Counted from the stretch's first letter, positions 44,935-54,985 are shown. The stretch is 64,000 nucleotides of DNA from Streptomyces sp. NBC_01498 (GCF_036327775.1 NZ_CP109598.1:1-64000), one strand, 5' to 3'. A program made the numbers and translations. Notes: generated by a model not told the origin, from the letters alone.

Positions 44935-47900
44935 ATGAGCCCCCTGTCCTCGTTACTCCGAATCCCCCGACGACGCAGACCCCTGGTCGCCGTCGCCCTC
45001 GCCATGAGCCTCGCGATGGGCGGCGTCGTCGGCACGTCGACCGGCAGCGCGAGCGCCGCCGACACCCTTCTCTCGCAGGGCAAGCCCGCCGTGGCCTCCT
45101 CGACCGAGAACGGCGGAACCCCCGCGTCGGCGGCCGTCGACGGCGACCCCGGCACCCGCTGGTCCAGCACCGCCACCGACCCCCAGGCCTTGCAGGTCGA
45201 CCTCGGCGCCACCGCGACCGTCAGCTCCGTCACCCTCAACTGGGAGGCGGCGTACGCCACTTCGTTCAAGATCCAGGTGTCGGCCGACGCCCAGAACTGG
45301 ACCGACGTCTACGCGACCACCACCGGCCCCGGCGGTGTGCAGACGCTGCCCGTCAGCGGTTCCGGCCGGTACGTCCGGATGTACGGCACCGCCCGCGCCA
45401 CCGGATACGGCTACTCCCTCTGGGAGTTCCAGGTCTACGGTTCGACCGGCGGCGGCACCGGCGGCACCTCCGGCCCGGTCATCTCCGCGTACAAGCCGGT
45501 GACCGCCTCGACCTGGGAAGGCGCCAACGCCCCCGCCGCCGCGCTGGACGGGCGGACCGACACCCGCTGGTCGAGCCAGTTCGCCGACAACCAGTGGCTC
45601 CAGGTGGACCTCGGCGGCACGGCCACGGTCACCGGCGTCGAGATCAACTGGGAGTCCGCGTACGCGAAGGGCTACCGCGTCGAAGTCTCCGACAACGGCA
45701 CGGCCTGGACCGTCCTGCACTCCACGACCACCGGCAAGGGCGGCGTCGAGAAGCTCTCCCTCACCGGCAAGGGACGGTACGTGCGGCTGTTCGGCACGGC
45801 CCGCGCGACCGGATACGGCTTCTCCGTATGGGAGTTCCAGGTCCTCGGTTCGGTCGACACCTCCACCGCGACCCCGCCCCTGCTCTCCGGCCCCACCAAG
45901 GCCCCCGCGACGCTGAACCAGTTCGCGCTGGCCGCGCCCGCCGACCGGGCGATGATCACCGACACCCGCAGGCCCCCGCTCTCCTGGGCGGCCGTTCCCG
46001 GCGCGGCGCGCTACGAGGTGTGGCTCAACATCAGCCGTACCGACTACGACTTCACCGCCTCGGGCAACCTGATCGACCTCTACACCAAGGTCGCCGAGCC
46101 CACCGGCACCGGTTACACGCCCACGTGGGACATCCCCGACCGGTGGACGTACAAGTGGTTCGTCGTCGCGGTGGGCGGCTCGGGCACGCGTACCACCTCC
46201 AACATCCGTACGTTCAGCGTCTATCTGCCCGAGATCGAGACCGTGAGCGACGGCGTCGGCCTCGTGGGCGGCGCGCGGGACCTCAACAAGAACGGGACGC
46301 TCGAACCGTACGAGGACTGGCGGCGGCCGGTCGAGACGCGCGTCGGTGATCTCCTCGGCCGGATGACGGCGGAGGAGAAGGCGTACCAGATGTTCTACAA
46401 CGTGCAGTCCTTCCCGCGCTCCGGCTGGCACTTCGGCCCCGCCCAGCCGGCCGATCTGCACGACATCCTGCTGTCCACGGCGGCCACGCGGCTGGGCATC
46501 CCGCCCGTCTCGGCGGGCGACACCACCGCCGGCTACCAGACCACCTACCCGTTGCAGAGCACGCTCGCCGCCAGCAAGAACTACCCGCTCGACTACCGGC
46601 TGGGCGACATGCAGCGCAGGGAGCAGCTGGAGGTGGGCGCCCGCGGCACGCTCTCCCCGCTCGCGGAGGTCGGCACGAAGGTGCTCTACCCCCGGATCCA
46701 GGAGGGCGGCGGCGAGAGCGCCGAAGTCGCGGCGGCGCAGCTGCGGGCCCTGGTCGCCGGGCTCCAGGGCGGTCCCGAGCTGAACCCGGCCTCCGTGCTC
46801 GCGACGGTCAAGCACTGGCCGGGCGAGGGGGCCGGTGGCGAGGCCGGGATCGTCTACGACGGGGTGACGATCAAGTACCACATGATCCCGTTCCGGGCGG
46901 CGATGGAGGCCGGCGCGGTCAACATCATGCCGGGGTACGCGGGCAGTTCGTTCCTGGACCCGGGTGGTCCCGGCGCGGGCGACAGCGCCAAGATCCTCGC
47001 GTATCTGCGGCAGAACCTGGGCTTCACCGGCCTGATCACCACCGACTGGCTGCCGTCGGGCACCTGGGTGCGGGCGGCCAACGCGGGCTCCGACGTGATG
47101 GGCGGGGCCGATCCAGGCGCTACCGGATTCACCATGGCGGAGTTCCAGTCCCAGGTCCCCCTGGCCCGGATCGACGACGCGGTGACCAGGATCCTGCGGC
47201 TCAAGTTCCAGCTGGGTGTGTTCGACCGCCCGTACGGTGACCCGGTGAACGGCCCCTACCGGTTCCATCAGCCGAGCTATGTCGCGCTCGCCAACCAGGC
47301 GGCCCGCGAGTCGAACACCCTGCTCAAGAACAACGGTGTCCTGCCGGTGCGGCTCAACCGGGGCGACAACATCGTCGTGGCCGGTCCCCGGGCGACGGAC
47401 GGTTCCGCGTGCTGCATCTGGTCCAGCTACTTCCACCCCAACTACGGGTCGCTGAACACCCTGGACGCCATCAAGGCCAGGGCCGCGACGGCCGGTGTCA
47501 ACGTCTACCAGGACACGGGGCCGGCCCCGAAGCTGGCGGTGGTCGCGGTCGGGGAGCCGTCGTACACCCACGCCACGTCCTGGGTGAACACCGAGCCCCA
47601 TCTGCCGGCCGACCAGCTCGCCCTGATCAGGAACTTCAAGAATCAGGGCATTCCGGTGGTGGTGGTGCTGACGCTCCCCCGGCCGATCGTGATCAGTGAG
47701 TGGAACGGGCTGGCGGACGCCGTCGTGGTCACCTACCGGGGCGGTGAGGAGGTCGGCCCGGCAACGGCGAGCCTGCTGTTCGGCGACTACACACCGAAGG
47801 GGAAGCTGCCCTGGCAACTGCCCCGGAGCCTGGACCAGATCCTGAAACCGGGCGGGGGTGACGTGGAGGCGGACGCCAACGAGGAGTGGGATCTGCCGTT

Positions 47901-48030
47901 CGATCTGGGGGCGACCGACGCGGAACGGGCGGACATCCGGGCGAGGATAGACGCCGGCCGGCCGGTCCCGACCACGTACGGAAACCCGCTCTACCCGTAC
48001 GGGGCGGGCCTGACGTCCTTCAGCCCGTGA
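44935..48030 (+). CDS. Secreted GH3 glycosidase with two F5/8-type C domains
   Basis: 1031 aa. Signal peptide with a twin-Arg-like basic stretch and hydrophobic core (LVAVALAMSLAMGGVVG), cleaved near ASA-AD. Two discoidin/CBM32-like domains at about 45-170 and 180-305 (each with a RWSS, QVDLG and YVR pattern), a fibronectin-like region, then the GH3 catalytic barrel. This has KHWPGEG instead of the usual KHFPGDG and nucleophile Asp in LITTDWLPSG. The second GH3 domain starts near ESNTLLKNNGVLPV. It probably acts on beta-linked sugars of plant or microbial walls. The ATG at 44935 is preceded by GGAG; an upstream GTG (44923) is less likely. Codon 7 is TTA. Confidence 0.88.
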   Translation: MSPLSSLLRIPRRRRPLVAVALAMSLAMGGVVGTSTGSASAADTLLSQGKPAVASSTENGGTPASAAVDGDPGTRWSSTATDPQALQVDLGATATVSSVTLNWEAAYATSFKIQVSADAQNWTDVYATTTGPGGVQTLPVSGSGRYVRMYGTARATGYGYSLWEFQVYGSTGGGTGGTSGPVISAYKPVTASTWEGANAPAAALDGRTDTRWSSQFADNQWLQVDLGGTATVTGVEINWESAYAKGYRVEVSDNGTAWTVLHSTTTGKGGVEKLSLTGKGRYVRLFGTARATGYGFSVWEFQVLGSVDTSTATPPLLSGPTKAPATLNQFALAAPADRAMITDTRRPPLSWAAVPGAARYEVWLNISRTDYDFTASGNLIDLYTKVAEPTGTGYTPTWDIPDRWTYKWFVVAVGGSGTRTTSNIRTFSVYLPEIETVSDGVGLVGGARDLNKNGTLEPYEDWRRPVETRVGDLLGRMTAEEKAYQMFYNVQSFPRSGWHFGPAQPADLHDILLSTAATRLGIPPVSAGDTTAGYQTTYPLQSTLAASKNYPLDYRLGDMQRREQLEVGARGTLSPLAEVGTKVLYPRIQEGGGESAEVAAAQLRALVAGLQGGPELNPASVLATVKHWPGEGAGGEAGIVYDGVTIKYHMIPFRAAMEAGAVNIMPGYAGSSFLDPGGPGAGDSAKILAYLRQNLGFTGLITTDWLPSGTWVRAANAGSDVMGGADPGATGFTMAEFQSQVPLARIDDAVTRILRLKFQLGVFDRPYGDPVNGPYRFHQPSYVALANQAARESNTLLKNNGVLPVRLNRGDNIVVAGPRATDGSACCIWSSYFHPNYGSLNTLDAIKARAATAGVNVYQDTGPAPKLAVVAVGEPSYTHATSWVNTEPHLPADQLALIRNFKNQGIPVVVVLTLPRPIVISEWNGLADAVVVTYRGGEEVGPATASLLFGDYTPKGKLPWQLPRSLDQILKPGGGDVEADANEEWDLPFDLGATDAERADIRARIDAGRPVPTTYGNPLYPYGAGLTSFSP

Positions 48031-48070
48031 GCGGGTGGGCCGGTGAGCCGGTGAATCCGTGAGGTGATGT

Positions 48071-48104
48071 GCTGTGCCGGGGCCGCACGCGGCCCCGGCA
48101 CAGC
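48071..48104. terminator. Bidirectional hairpin terminator
   Basis: Perfect 14-bp stem GCTGTGCCGGGGCC / GGCCCCGGCACAGC with a 6-nt loop, between the convergent GH3 and GNAT genes. Confidence 0.75.
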
Positions 48105-48113
48105 TCGTCCGGA

Positions 48114-48626
48114 TCAGATGCCGAACGGTGCCGCGTAGCGGACGGTGCCCGTCGGCAGCGGATGGGCGGTGTCCAGGCTGAGGGCCATCATGGCCTCGTC
48201 CGGGACGTCGATGCTCAGCCCGATGCCGTGCGCCGAGGCGCGGGTGAAGCCGAACCTCGGGTAGTAGGCCGGGTGTCCCAGGACGGTGACGAAGTGTTCG
48301 CCCCGGTCCTCGGCCGCCCGCAGCGCGGCACGGACGGCCGCGGAGCCGGCACCGGTCCTCTGGTGTTCCGGATGTACGGCGACGGGGGCCAGGCACAGGG
48401 CCGGGACGCCGTCGATGTGACAGCGCGTCAGGAGCGCGTGGCCGGCGAGGCGGTCGTCCTCGTCGGTGGTGACGACGGACAGGCCGTCGATCCAGGAGGC
48501 GTCGGCGCGCAGCGCCTCGACAAGGTCGGCCTCCAGCGGGGTGTCGAACGCGGCGAGGTGGAGGGCGCGGACGGCGGGGATGTCGGCGCCGGTCTCGGCG
48601 CGGGTGATCCAGTTGCGAGGGGACAT
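48114..48626 (-). CDS. GNAT N-acetyltransferase (YhbS-like)
   Basis: 170 aa. The acetyl-CoA-binding motif region reads LAPVAVHPEHQRTGAGSAAVRAAL, followed by VTVLGHPAYYPRFGFTRAS, the pattern of the YhbS subfamily. Substrate unknown. Monocistronic by position, ending just after the shared hairpin terminator. Confidence 0.85.
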   Translation of the reverse strand: MSPRNWITRAETGADIPAVRALHLAAFDTPLEADLVEALRADASWIDGLSVVTTDEDDRLAGHALLTRCHIDGVPALCLAPVAVHPEHQRTGAGSAAVRAALRAAEDRGEHFVTVLGHPAYYPRFGFTRASAHGIGLSIDVPDEAMMALSLDTAHPLPTGTVRYAAPFGI

Positions 48627-48880
48627 GACGGGATGCGGATCCGTTCCGTGGTGAGGTTCGTGCGGACACGTCGCCTCGCGAGCGCACGCTCCGGCGAGGC
48701 GGATCAGGAGGAGGTCAGACCGGCATCCGGAACGTGAGGATCATCCGGACGCCGCGCACGGCGGTGGCCTCGGGCGCGGTCATCAGCCCCAGCTCCTCGT
48801 CTTCCTCGCTCCACGTCGGACACGAACACGGAGAAGCTTACCCTCGCCGTTCCGGCGGACCTCGGGCCCGGCGGGCGAGG

Positions 48881-49378
48881 TCACGTCGTACGGGCCGCGC
48901 TCCGCAGGCTGTGGGCGTACCGGCCTGCCACGGCCCGCTGGAGCAGGCGTCCGCCGGGGCCCAGCGCCCGCGTGTACCAGGCCGAGGGGCGGCTGATGGC
49001 GACGATGACGAGGTCGGTGGTGCGGTCCGGCCGGCGCTCCAGGACGAACGACTCCTCGCCGCACTCGGGGTGCCCGGTGAGTGTCCCGTAGGCGAACCCG
49101 GTCCGGTGCCTCTCGTCGACGGTCCACACGACCTCGCAGGGCATCGTGAGCGGTCCCGCCCGCAGCGGCACCCGTACACCCGGCGCGGCGTGCGGAGTGC
49201 CGGCCGGGACCCGCATGAAGGGCGTGGCCCGGTGCATTCCCCACCCGAAGAGCGCCTCGGCGGCACGGTCGTACGTGTCGGGACCCAACGGCGCACGGAC
49301 CCGCAGGACGTGGAAACCCGGAGGCACCGGTCCGCCCGTCGCCGTCATGCCCACGTCGGAGTAAGTCAGTTCGCGCAT
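48881..49378 (-). CDS. DUF1990 family protein
   Basis: About 165 aa with the family opening RELTYSDVG, central ALFGWGMHRATPFMRV and GTLTGHPECGEESFVLER. DUF1990 proteins are small lipid-binding-like proteins of unknown role. The start is uncertain: ATG codons at 49390, 49387 and 49378 are in frame and none has a good ribosome site. Upstream (48715-48835) a separate leftward frame encodes an isolated C-terminus-like peptide (TAPEATAVRGVRMILTF), too short to call. Confidence 0.75.
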   Translation of the reverse strand: MRELTYSDVGMTATGGPVPPGFHVLRVRAPLGPDTYDRAAEALFGWGMHRATPFMRVPAGTPHAAPGVRVPLRAGPLTMPCEVVWTVDERHRTGFAYGTLTGHPECGEESFVLERRPDRTTDLVIVAISRPSAWYTRALGPGGRLLQRAVAGRYAHSLRSAARTT

Positions 49379-49615
49379 GCGGCTCATCATGCCGCGTCGC
49401 GTCCCCGTCGACGGGTGACGGGTTCCGGTCGGCCACGCCTGTTGTGCTCCGACAGGGGCGTGGTCGTCACCCGGCGGAGTCCCGCATCGGCCGGTGCCGG
49501 TCGGGCCGGTGAACGGCGTGGGCCTGCGAACTCGCGGTCGTCACCCACGGGCGGAACACGACCGGCGAAACGGGGATGTCCGGCAGCGGGCCCCGGGCAG
49601 CGGGCTCCCCCGCCC

Positions 49616-50176
49616 TCACCCGGGCTGCCGGGCACGGGCTCGATCGGATGGTGCGGCCGGTGTCCACCTGCCGAACCACTGCTCGGCGCCGTATGCCTCG
49701 AACCGCTCCACCTCGATGAAGCCCAGCCTCGCCGCGAGGCGCATGGAGCGGAGGTTGGCGGTCTGGGTGGCGAGTACCACCGGTTCACCGGGAAGGGCGC
49801 CGGCGAACCAGTCGAGTGCCGCCGCGCACGCCTCGGCGGCGTACCCGTGTCCCCAGGCGTGCGGCAGGAGCAGGTAGCCGAGCTCGGCCCTCCCGGCGGC
49901 CCGGGGAAGGTGCCCGGTGTCCTTGGTGAGCGTGATCTGGCCGATCATCGATCCGTCGAGGTCGACCACGAACCGACCGGGACGCCGACCGGGCGCCCCG
50001 GGCATCGCGCGCTCCACCGCGTCACGCGGTTGCGGGCCACCGAGGTAGGTACTCACTTCCGGCGAGGTCACCAGTTCGACGACCGCCGCACGGTCCCGGG
50101 CCTCGGGCTCACGGAGCACGAGTCGCCCGGTCCTGATCGGGGCGGGCGGCCAGGCGACGGGCCCGAGCTCGGTCAT
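49616..50176 (-). CDS. GNAT acetyltransferase (RimJ/RimL-like)
   Basis: 186 aa. Family motifs are RTGRLVLREPEARD near the start, ELGYLLLPHAWGHGYAAEA as the acetyl-CoA loop and NLRSMRLAARLGFIEVERFE at the end. These enzymes acetylate protein N-termini or small amines. The frame is open further upstream to 50263; the ATG at 50176 fits the family start best. Confidence 0.82.
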   Translation of the reverse strand: MTELGPVAWPPAPIRTGRLVLREPEARDRAAVVELVTSPEVSTYLGGPQPRDAVERAMPGAPGRRPGRFVVDLDGSMIGQITLTKDTGHLPRAAGRAELGYLLLPHAWGHGYAAEACAAALDWFAGALPGEPVVLATQTANLRSMRLAARLGFIEVERFEAYGAEQWFGRWTPAAPSDRARARQPG

Positions 50177-50396
50177 GCCGGTCAGCCCATCAAGAGTCTC
50201 GGCGGCTGTCAACTCGCGCGTGAGGAGCGGGAGTCGAGCGGAGCAGCAGGCGTCAGTGATCACGTGGCGCCCACTCGGCGCGGCCCCGGCCCCGTCATCG
50301 GGGCCCGTCCGCGGTGGGTTCCCGACGCGGAGGCCCTGTCCGCCCCCCTTCGAATGGGCGGGCTACGCTGACGTGGGGCGAAGGTGAGGGGGCTCC

Positions 50397-51383
50397 ATGA
50401 AGGTGGTACTGCCCGGGGGGACCGGACAGGTGGGCGCGATTCTCGACCGCGCGCTGACGGCGGCGGGCCACGAGGTCACGGTGGTGACGCGGCGTCCGGT
50501 GAGGGCGCACGAGATCGGGTGGGACGGGGCCACGCTCGGCAGTTGGGCCGCGGCGCTCGACGGCTGCGACGTCGTGATCAATCTGGCCGGGCGCAGCGTT
50601 TCCTGCCGATACACCCCCGAGAACCTGCGGGCCATGATGGATTCCCGGGTGGACTCGGCGCGGGTGGTCGGCGAGGCGATCGCCGCCGCCGCGCGGCCGC
50701 CGCGTGTCTGGCTTCAGATGAGTACGGCGACGGTCTACGCCCACCGTTTCGACGCGGCGCACGACGAGGCGACCGGGGTGATCGGCGGCCGGGAGGCCGG
50801 GGTGCCGGACTACTGGGCGTACAGCGTCAGGATCGCGGAGAACTGGGAACGGGCACAGGCCGAGGCGCCGACTCCCGGGACCCGGAAGGTGGCGCTGCGT
50901 TCGGCCATGGTCATGAGCCCGGACCGGGGCGGTGTGTTCGACGTCCTGTCGTGGCTGGCGCGGCTCGGGCTGGGCGGCGCGGTGGCGGGAGGCGCGCAGT
51001 ACGTCTCCTGGATCCATGACGAGGACTTCGTGCGCGCGGTGGAGTTCCTGGTCGGCCGGGAGGACATCGAGGGGCCGGTGAACCTCGCCTCGCCGGGGCC
51101 CCTGCCGCAGCGCGACTTCATGCGGGCGCTGCGCACGGCCTGGGGCGTGCCGGTGGGGCTGCCGGCGACGCGCCGGATGGCGGAGCTGGGGGCGTTCGCG
51201 CTGCGCTCGGACACCGAACTGCTGCTCAAGAGCCGTCGGGTGGTGCCGGGGCGGCTGCGTGAGGCCGGGTTCACCTTCGCGCATCCCGAGTGGGAGGGGG
51301 CATCCGCGTCCCTCGTACGGCGGGCCCGGCTGAGGCGAGCGGCATCGGGGCGGGCCCGTACGCCGGGCGGTCCCGCCGCGTAG
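50397..51383 (+). CDS. TIGR01777 family NAD-dependent epimerase-like protein
   Basis: 328 aa. Rossmann motif VLPGGTGQVGAILDRALTA, VINLAGRSVSCRYTPENL, MSTATVYAHRFDA, and the C-terminal DUF1731 region GVPVGLPATRRMAELGAFAL with LKSRRVVPGRL. These SDR-like proteins bind NAD(P); their substrate is unknown. The GGTGAGGGGG stretch before the ATG supplies the ribosome site. Confidence 0.85.
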   Translation: MKVVLPGGTGQVGAILDRALTAAGHEVTVVTRRPVRAHEIGWDGATLGSWAAALDGCDVVINLAGRSVSCRYTPENLRAMMDSRVDSARVVGEAIAAAARPPRVWLQMSTATVYAHRFDAAHDEATGVIGGREAGVPDYWAYSVRIAENWERAQAEAPTPGTRKVALRSAMVMSPDRGGVFDVLSWLARLGLGGAVAGGAQYVSWIHDEDFVRAVEFLVGREDIEGPVNLASPGPLPQRDFMRALRTAWGVPVGLPATRRMAELGAFALRSDTELLLKSRRVVPGRLREAGFTFAHPEWEGASASLVRRARLRRAASGRARTPGGPAA

Positions 51384-51863
51384 CCGACCACGAGCGGCGA
51401 ACCGGCGCCGGTACGGCGCCGGCCGACCACGCGGTCACGTACGGCGCTTCCGGCACCGGGGCCGGGAGGTGGCCGGACCTTCCGGACGCGGTCCTCGGAT
51501 CGCCCGCCGCGTTCCCTCGCACGGTCACCTCGCACCGGTCGCCCTTCTCGCGCACATTCGCGGAGAATCCGATCACCGGCGGCCTCCCGAATCGGCGGAC
51601 GAGGAATTCCGTGGAATGTCGTGAATTCCTTTACGAGAGACGACCGGGGCCTCTCGTGGCCGCGTTTTTCGTGCTTCTCTTCACGGGAGGGAAATTCCGG
51701 TGCGGACGGTGCGGGGAACAACTAGGCGGGGAAACAGGGCAGTCGGCTCGTCCGAAGCCCACCGCGTCGCCGGACCTGGTCATTTCATGCTCTCCGGCCC
51801 GTTTCCCATCGATAAGTCAAACACATGTCCGTCACCTCACATATCGTGATACACCATGGATCC
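51384..51863. promoter_or_regulatory. 480-bp region with inverted repeats upstream of LysR gene
   Basis: No gene. It holds AGGAATTC-N13-GAATTCCT (51602-51630) and ACGAGAG-N11-CTCTCGT (51633-51657), two perfect inverted repeats side by side in unusually AT-rich sequence. The first looks like a protein-binding site. The second could be a hairpin or second site. They may control the LysR gene downstream. Confidence 0.5.
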
Positions 51864-52757
51864 ATGGAGCTTCAGCAGATGCGCTATGTGGTCACCGTCG
51901 CCGAAACGAACAGCTTCACCCGGGCCGCCGAGCGCTGCCTCGTGGTTCAGTCCGCTCTCAGTCACCAAATCGCCCGCCTGGAGCGGGAGTTAGGTGCGAA
52001 ACTCTTCGAGCGCACCAGTCGTAAGGTGCGGCTGACGCCGGCCGGTGCGGCGTTTCTCCCGGCGGCCCGTCAGTGCCTCGACGCCGCCGAGCGCGCGGTC
52101 ACCGAAGTCGCCGCGGCGATCGGTGAGGTGCGCGGCCGGCTGGCCGTGGGGCTGATCCCCACCGTCGCCGCGGTCGATCTGCCGGGCGCGTTACGCGACT
52201 TCCACAAGCAATATCCCGCTGTCCGCATCAATTTGAGTGTGGGCGCGAGCGACGATCTCGTCGAGCAGGTCAAACAGGGAATCATCGAGGTGGCTTTTCT
52301 CGGGCTGCCGACGACGGCCCGGCCCCAGGGCGTCAACGCCCGTGAACTCGCCCGTGACCGACTGGTCGCCGTGGTCGCGCCGGACCATCCGCTCGCCGAG
52401 GAACAGGCCGTCGATCTCCGCAGGCTCTCCTCCGAGGTGTTCGTGGACCTGCCGGCCAAGACGGCCGGACGTGCCCAGTCCGACCAGGCTTTCACGTCCG
52501 CCGGCCTCAGCCGCGACGTCGCCTTCGAGGTGACCAACGCGGACTATCTGGCCCGGCTGGTCGGTCAGGGGCTCGGCGTGGCCATGCTCCCGTCCGCGTA
52601 CGTGGCTCAGCTCACCGGTGTGACGACCATCGAGGTCACCGACGCGCCGGCCCGCGTCGAGTACGTCATCTGGGGCCGTGTCAGCAGCACACCACCGGCG
52701 ACGGCCTTCCTCTCCATTCTCGACATCCCGGTCGAGAGCGACGAGGAAGGGTCCTGA
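51864..52757 (+). CDS. LysR-type regulator with two TTA codons
   Basis: 297 aa. N-terminal HTH (SFTRAAERCLVVQSALSHQIARLE) and ligand domain from about residue 90 (RLAVGLIPTVAAVDLPGAL). The codons for Leu43 (51990-51992) and Leu110 (52191-52193) are TTA, so translation should depend on bldA. It is convergent with metF at the edge of the biosynthetic region, and the NRPS there also has a TTA codon. This makes it a candidate pathway regulator, though it is not adjacent to the NRPS. Confidence 0.85.
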   Translation: MELQQMRYVVTVAETNSFTRAAERCLVVQSALSHQIARLERELGAKLFERTSRKVRLTPAGAAFLPAARQCLDAAERAVTEVAAAIGEVRGRLAVGLIPTVAAVDLPGALRDFHKQYPAVRINLSVGASDDLVEQVKQGIIEVAFLGLPTTARPQGVNARELARDRLVAVVAPDHPLAEEQAVDLRRLSSEVFVDLPAKTAGRAQSDQAFTSAGLSRDVAFEVTNADYLARLVGQGLGVAMLPSAYVAQLTGVTTIEVTDAPARVEYVIWGRVSSTPPATAFLSILDIPVESDEEGS

Positions 52758-52893
52758 CGTGAGGTCCGTGAGCATGTGACGGACCGCGGCAGGGCCGGGG
52801 AGCGGCCGGGCGGCGCGGTCGAGCGCGCCGCCTTCGTCCGCGTCGCCTTCGTCCGCGTCGGCGCGCGGCCCGGCGGCGCACGGCCCGTACAGG

Positions 52894-53805
52894 TCAGCGG
52901 TGGGCCGCGAGGGGAGGCCGGGCGACCGGCGTGCCCCGTACGTTGCGGTGGATCTCCAGCGTCGCCGTCGAGCGGTTGAGCGTGATGTAGTGCAGTCCCG
53001 GCGCCCCCTCGGCCAGGAGGCGTTCCGCCATGGCGGTGGCGTACGCGACGCCGATGCGGTGCCCGTCGGCGGGGTGGTCGCGCGCGGCGTCGAGGCGGTG
53101 GGCCAGTTCCTCGGGGAAGGCGGCGCCGCTGAGTTCCGCGAAGCGGGTGATCTGGCGTACGTCGGTGGCGGGCATGATCTCCGGGATGATCGGGGTGTCG
53201 CAGCCCGCTGCGGTCACCCGGTCGCGCAGCCGCAGATAGTCCTCGACGTGGAAGAACATCTGGGTGACCGCGTAGTCGGCCCCGGCCCGGCACTTGGCGA
53301 CGAAGTGCCGGATGTCGCTCTCCCACTCCGGTGAGCGGGGATGGCGTTCGGGGAAGGCCGCCACACCGACGCTGAAGTCCCCCGACTCCTTGACCAGGCG
53401 CACCAGTTCGTGGGCGTGGGTGAAGCCGTCGGGGTGCGGGACCCAGTGCGCGTTCGGGTCGCCGGGCGGGTCACCGCGCAGGACCAGGATGTCCCGGACA
53501 CCGGCGTCGGCGTACTGGCCGATGATGTGGCGCAGTTCGGCCACCGAGTGGCCGACGGCGGTCAGATGGGCGACCGGCCGCAGTGTCGTGTCGGTCGCGA
53601 TCCGCTTGGTCACCTCGACGGTACGGCTCCGGGAGGAGCCGCCGGCCCCGTAGGTGACGGACACGAAGGTCGGCGCCAGCGACTCGAACCGGCGGATCGT
53701 CCGCCACAGCGTTCGGGCCCCGGCGTCGGTCTTCGGCGGGAAGAACTCGAAGGAGAAGGACGGCTCCTGACCTCTCAGTGCCTCACGCAGTGTGGTCCCG
53801 GTCAT
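52894..53805 (-). CDS. metF: Methylenetetrahydrofolate reductase
   Basis: FAD enzyme (303 aa) converting 5,10-methylene- to 5-methyl-tetrahydrofolate, the methyl donor for methionine. Motifs: [46 protein letters not shown] and IPEIMPATD. The ATG at 53805 overlaps the adenosine kinase stop (ATGA). Paired with adenosine kinase it would refill the SAM cycle, useful to a nearby methyltransferase. A second housekeeping metF elsewhere in the genome is likely but cannot be seen here. Confidence 0.9.
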   Translation of the reverse strand: MTGTTLREALRGQEPSFSFEFFPPKTDAGARTLWRTIRRFESLAPTFVSVTYGAGGSSRSRTVEVTKRIATDTTLRPVAHLTAVGHSVAELRHIIGQYADAGVRDILVLRGDPPGDPNAHWVPHPDGFTHAHELVRLVKESGDFSVGVAAFPERHPRSPEWESDIRHFVAKCRAGADYAVTQMFFHVEDYLRLRDRVTAAGCDTPIIPEIMPATDVRQITRFAELSGAAFPEELAHRLDAARDHPADGHRIGVAYATAMAERLLAEGAPGLHYITLNRSTATLEIHRNVRGTPVARPPLAAHR

Positions 53806-54785
53806 GCCCGGTCCCCCAGCAACGGCCCGATCTCCCGGGCCGCTTCCTCGCCGTAGGTCCGGCCGACGCGGGCCAGCAGGTCCGAGGGGAGCAGTTTGTA
53901 CTCCTGGGTGCCGACGGATTCGAGGACCACCGTGGCCAGGGCGCAGCCCAGTTGGGCGGCGCGTTCGTACGGCAGGTTCCCGGCCAGGCCCGCGAGGAAG
54001 CCGGCCCGGAAGGCGTCGCCCCCGCCGGTCGGGTCGGCGACCGTGTCCGTCGGTACGGCCGGGACGTCCGTGCGCGGGGTGCCGGCGGCGGTGATCGACA
54101 CGCCGTCGGCGCCCCGCGTGACGAGCCAGGTGCCGACGCGTTCCCGGATGTCCTGCTCGCTCCAGCCGGTGCGCTCGCACAGGAGGGCGCTCTCGTACTC
54201 GTTGGTGAACAGCAGCCGGGCCCCGTCGACCAGTTCCCGGGTCTGTGCGCCGTCGAGGCGGGCCAGTTGCTGGGAGGGGTCGGCGGCGACCGGGATGCCG
54301 AGGCGGTGGGCGGCGGCCGTGTGGCGGAGCATCGCGCCGGGGTCGTCGGCGCCGACGAGGACGAGGTCGAGGCCGCCGGTCCGCCGGTGCGTCTCGGCGA
54401 GGTCGATCCGGCGGGCCTCGGCCATGGCGCCCGCGTAGAACGTGGCGATCTGGTTCTGGTCGGCGTCGGTGGTGCACACGAAGCGGGCCGTGTGCAGGGT
54501 CTCGCTGACCCGTACGGATCCGGTGTCGACCCCGGCCTCCCGCAGCCGGTCCCCGTAGGAGGCGAAGTCGGCTCCCGCGGCGCCCACGAGCACCGGTCGC
54601 AGGCCGAGCCGGGCCAGACCGAAGGTGATGTTCGCGGCCACGCCTCCCTCCCGGATCTCCAGCCGGTCGGCGAGGAAGGAGAGGGACACGTGCTCGACCA
54701 TCCCGGTGATGAGTTGCTCGGCGAACCGGCCGGGAAAGACCATGAGGTGGTCGACCGCGATGGAGCCTGACACAGCGATACGCAC
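53802..54785 (-). CDS. Adenosine kinase (PfkB family)
   Basis: 327 aa. It opens [20 protein letters not shown], much like mycobacterial adenosine kinase, with [27 protein letters not shown] and the catalytic [13 protein letters not shown] (usually DPTGVGD). It would phosphorylate adenosine released from S-adenosylhomocysteine. Another PfkB member, pseudouridine kinase, is a reasonable alternative given the PsuG-like gene nearby, but the N-terminal match favours adenosine kinase. The GTG at 54785 follows AGGAG by 8 nt. The gene lies downstream of a strong hairpin, so it is probably a separate transcript from the NRPS set. Confidence 0.83.
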   Translation of the reverse strand: MRIAVSGSIAVDHLMVFPGRFAEQLITGMVEHVSLSFLADRLEIREGGVAANITFGLARLGLRPVLVGAAGADFASYGDRLREAGVDTGSVRVSETLHTARFVCTTDADQNQIATFYAGAMAEARRIDLAETHRRTGGLDLVLVGADDPGAMLRHTAAAHRLGIPVAADPSQQLARLDGAQTRELVDGARLLFTNEYESALLCERTGWSEQDIRERVGTWLVTRGADGVSITAAGTPRTDVPAVPTDTVADPTGGGDAFRAGFLAGLAGNLPYERAAQLGCALATVVLESVGTQEYKLLPSDLLARVGRTYGEEAAREIGPLLGDRA

Positions 54786-54942
54786 TACGGTTCTCCTTGA
54801 ACTGTGGGCGGGACGACGCACGGTGACGCGGGACGGCGCCGGTCACGGGGGTCGGTGCCGGTGGCGCGGGTCGGCGGACGTACGCGGGGGCGCCCGAGTC
54901 GTACGGACGTGCCCGGATGAGGAGCGACGCGCCCCCGGCGGT

Positions 54943-54985
54943 CCGGGGCCTCCCCTCCCCTCCGTACGGGGAGGGGAGGCCCCGG
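54943..54985 (-). terminator. Perfect 18-bp hairpin terminator
   Basis: Left arm 54943-54960 and right arm 54968-54985 are perfect complements (CCGGGGCCTCCCCTCCCC type) around a 7-nt loop. It sits 11 nt after the methyltransferase stop and probably ends the NRPS transcript. Confidence 0.85.

Noticed and set aside
44953..48687. Long minus-strand open frame opposite the GH3 gene
   Set aside because: Antisense to a gene with clear domains and signal peptide; its own translation has no recognisable motifs.
48715..48835. C-terminus-like peptide on the minus strand
   Set aside because: Only about 40 codons between stops, no start codon with ribosome site and no family match; at most a remnant.
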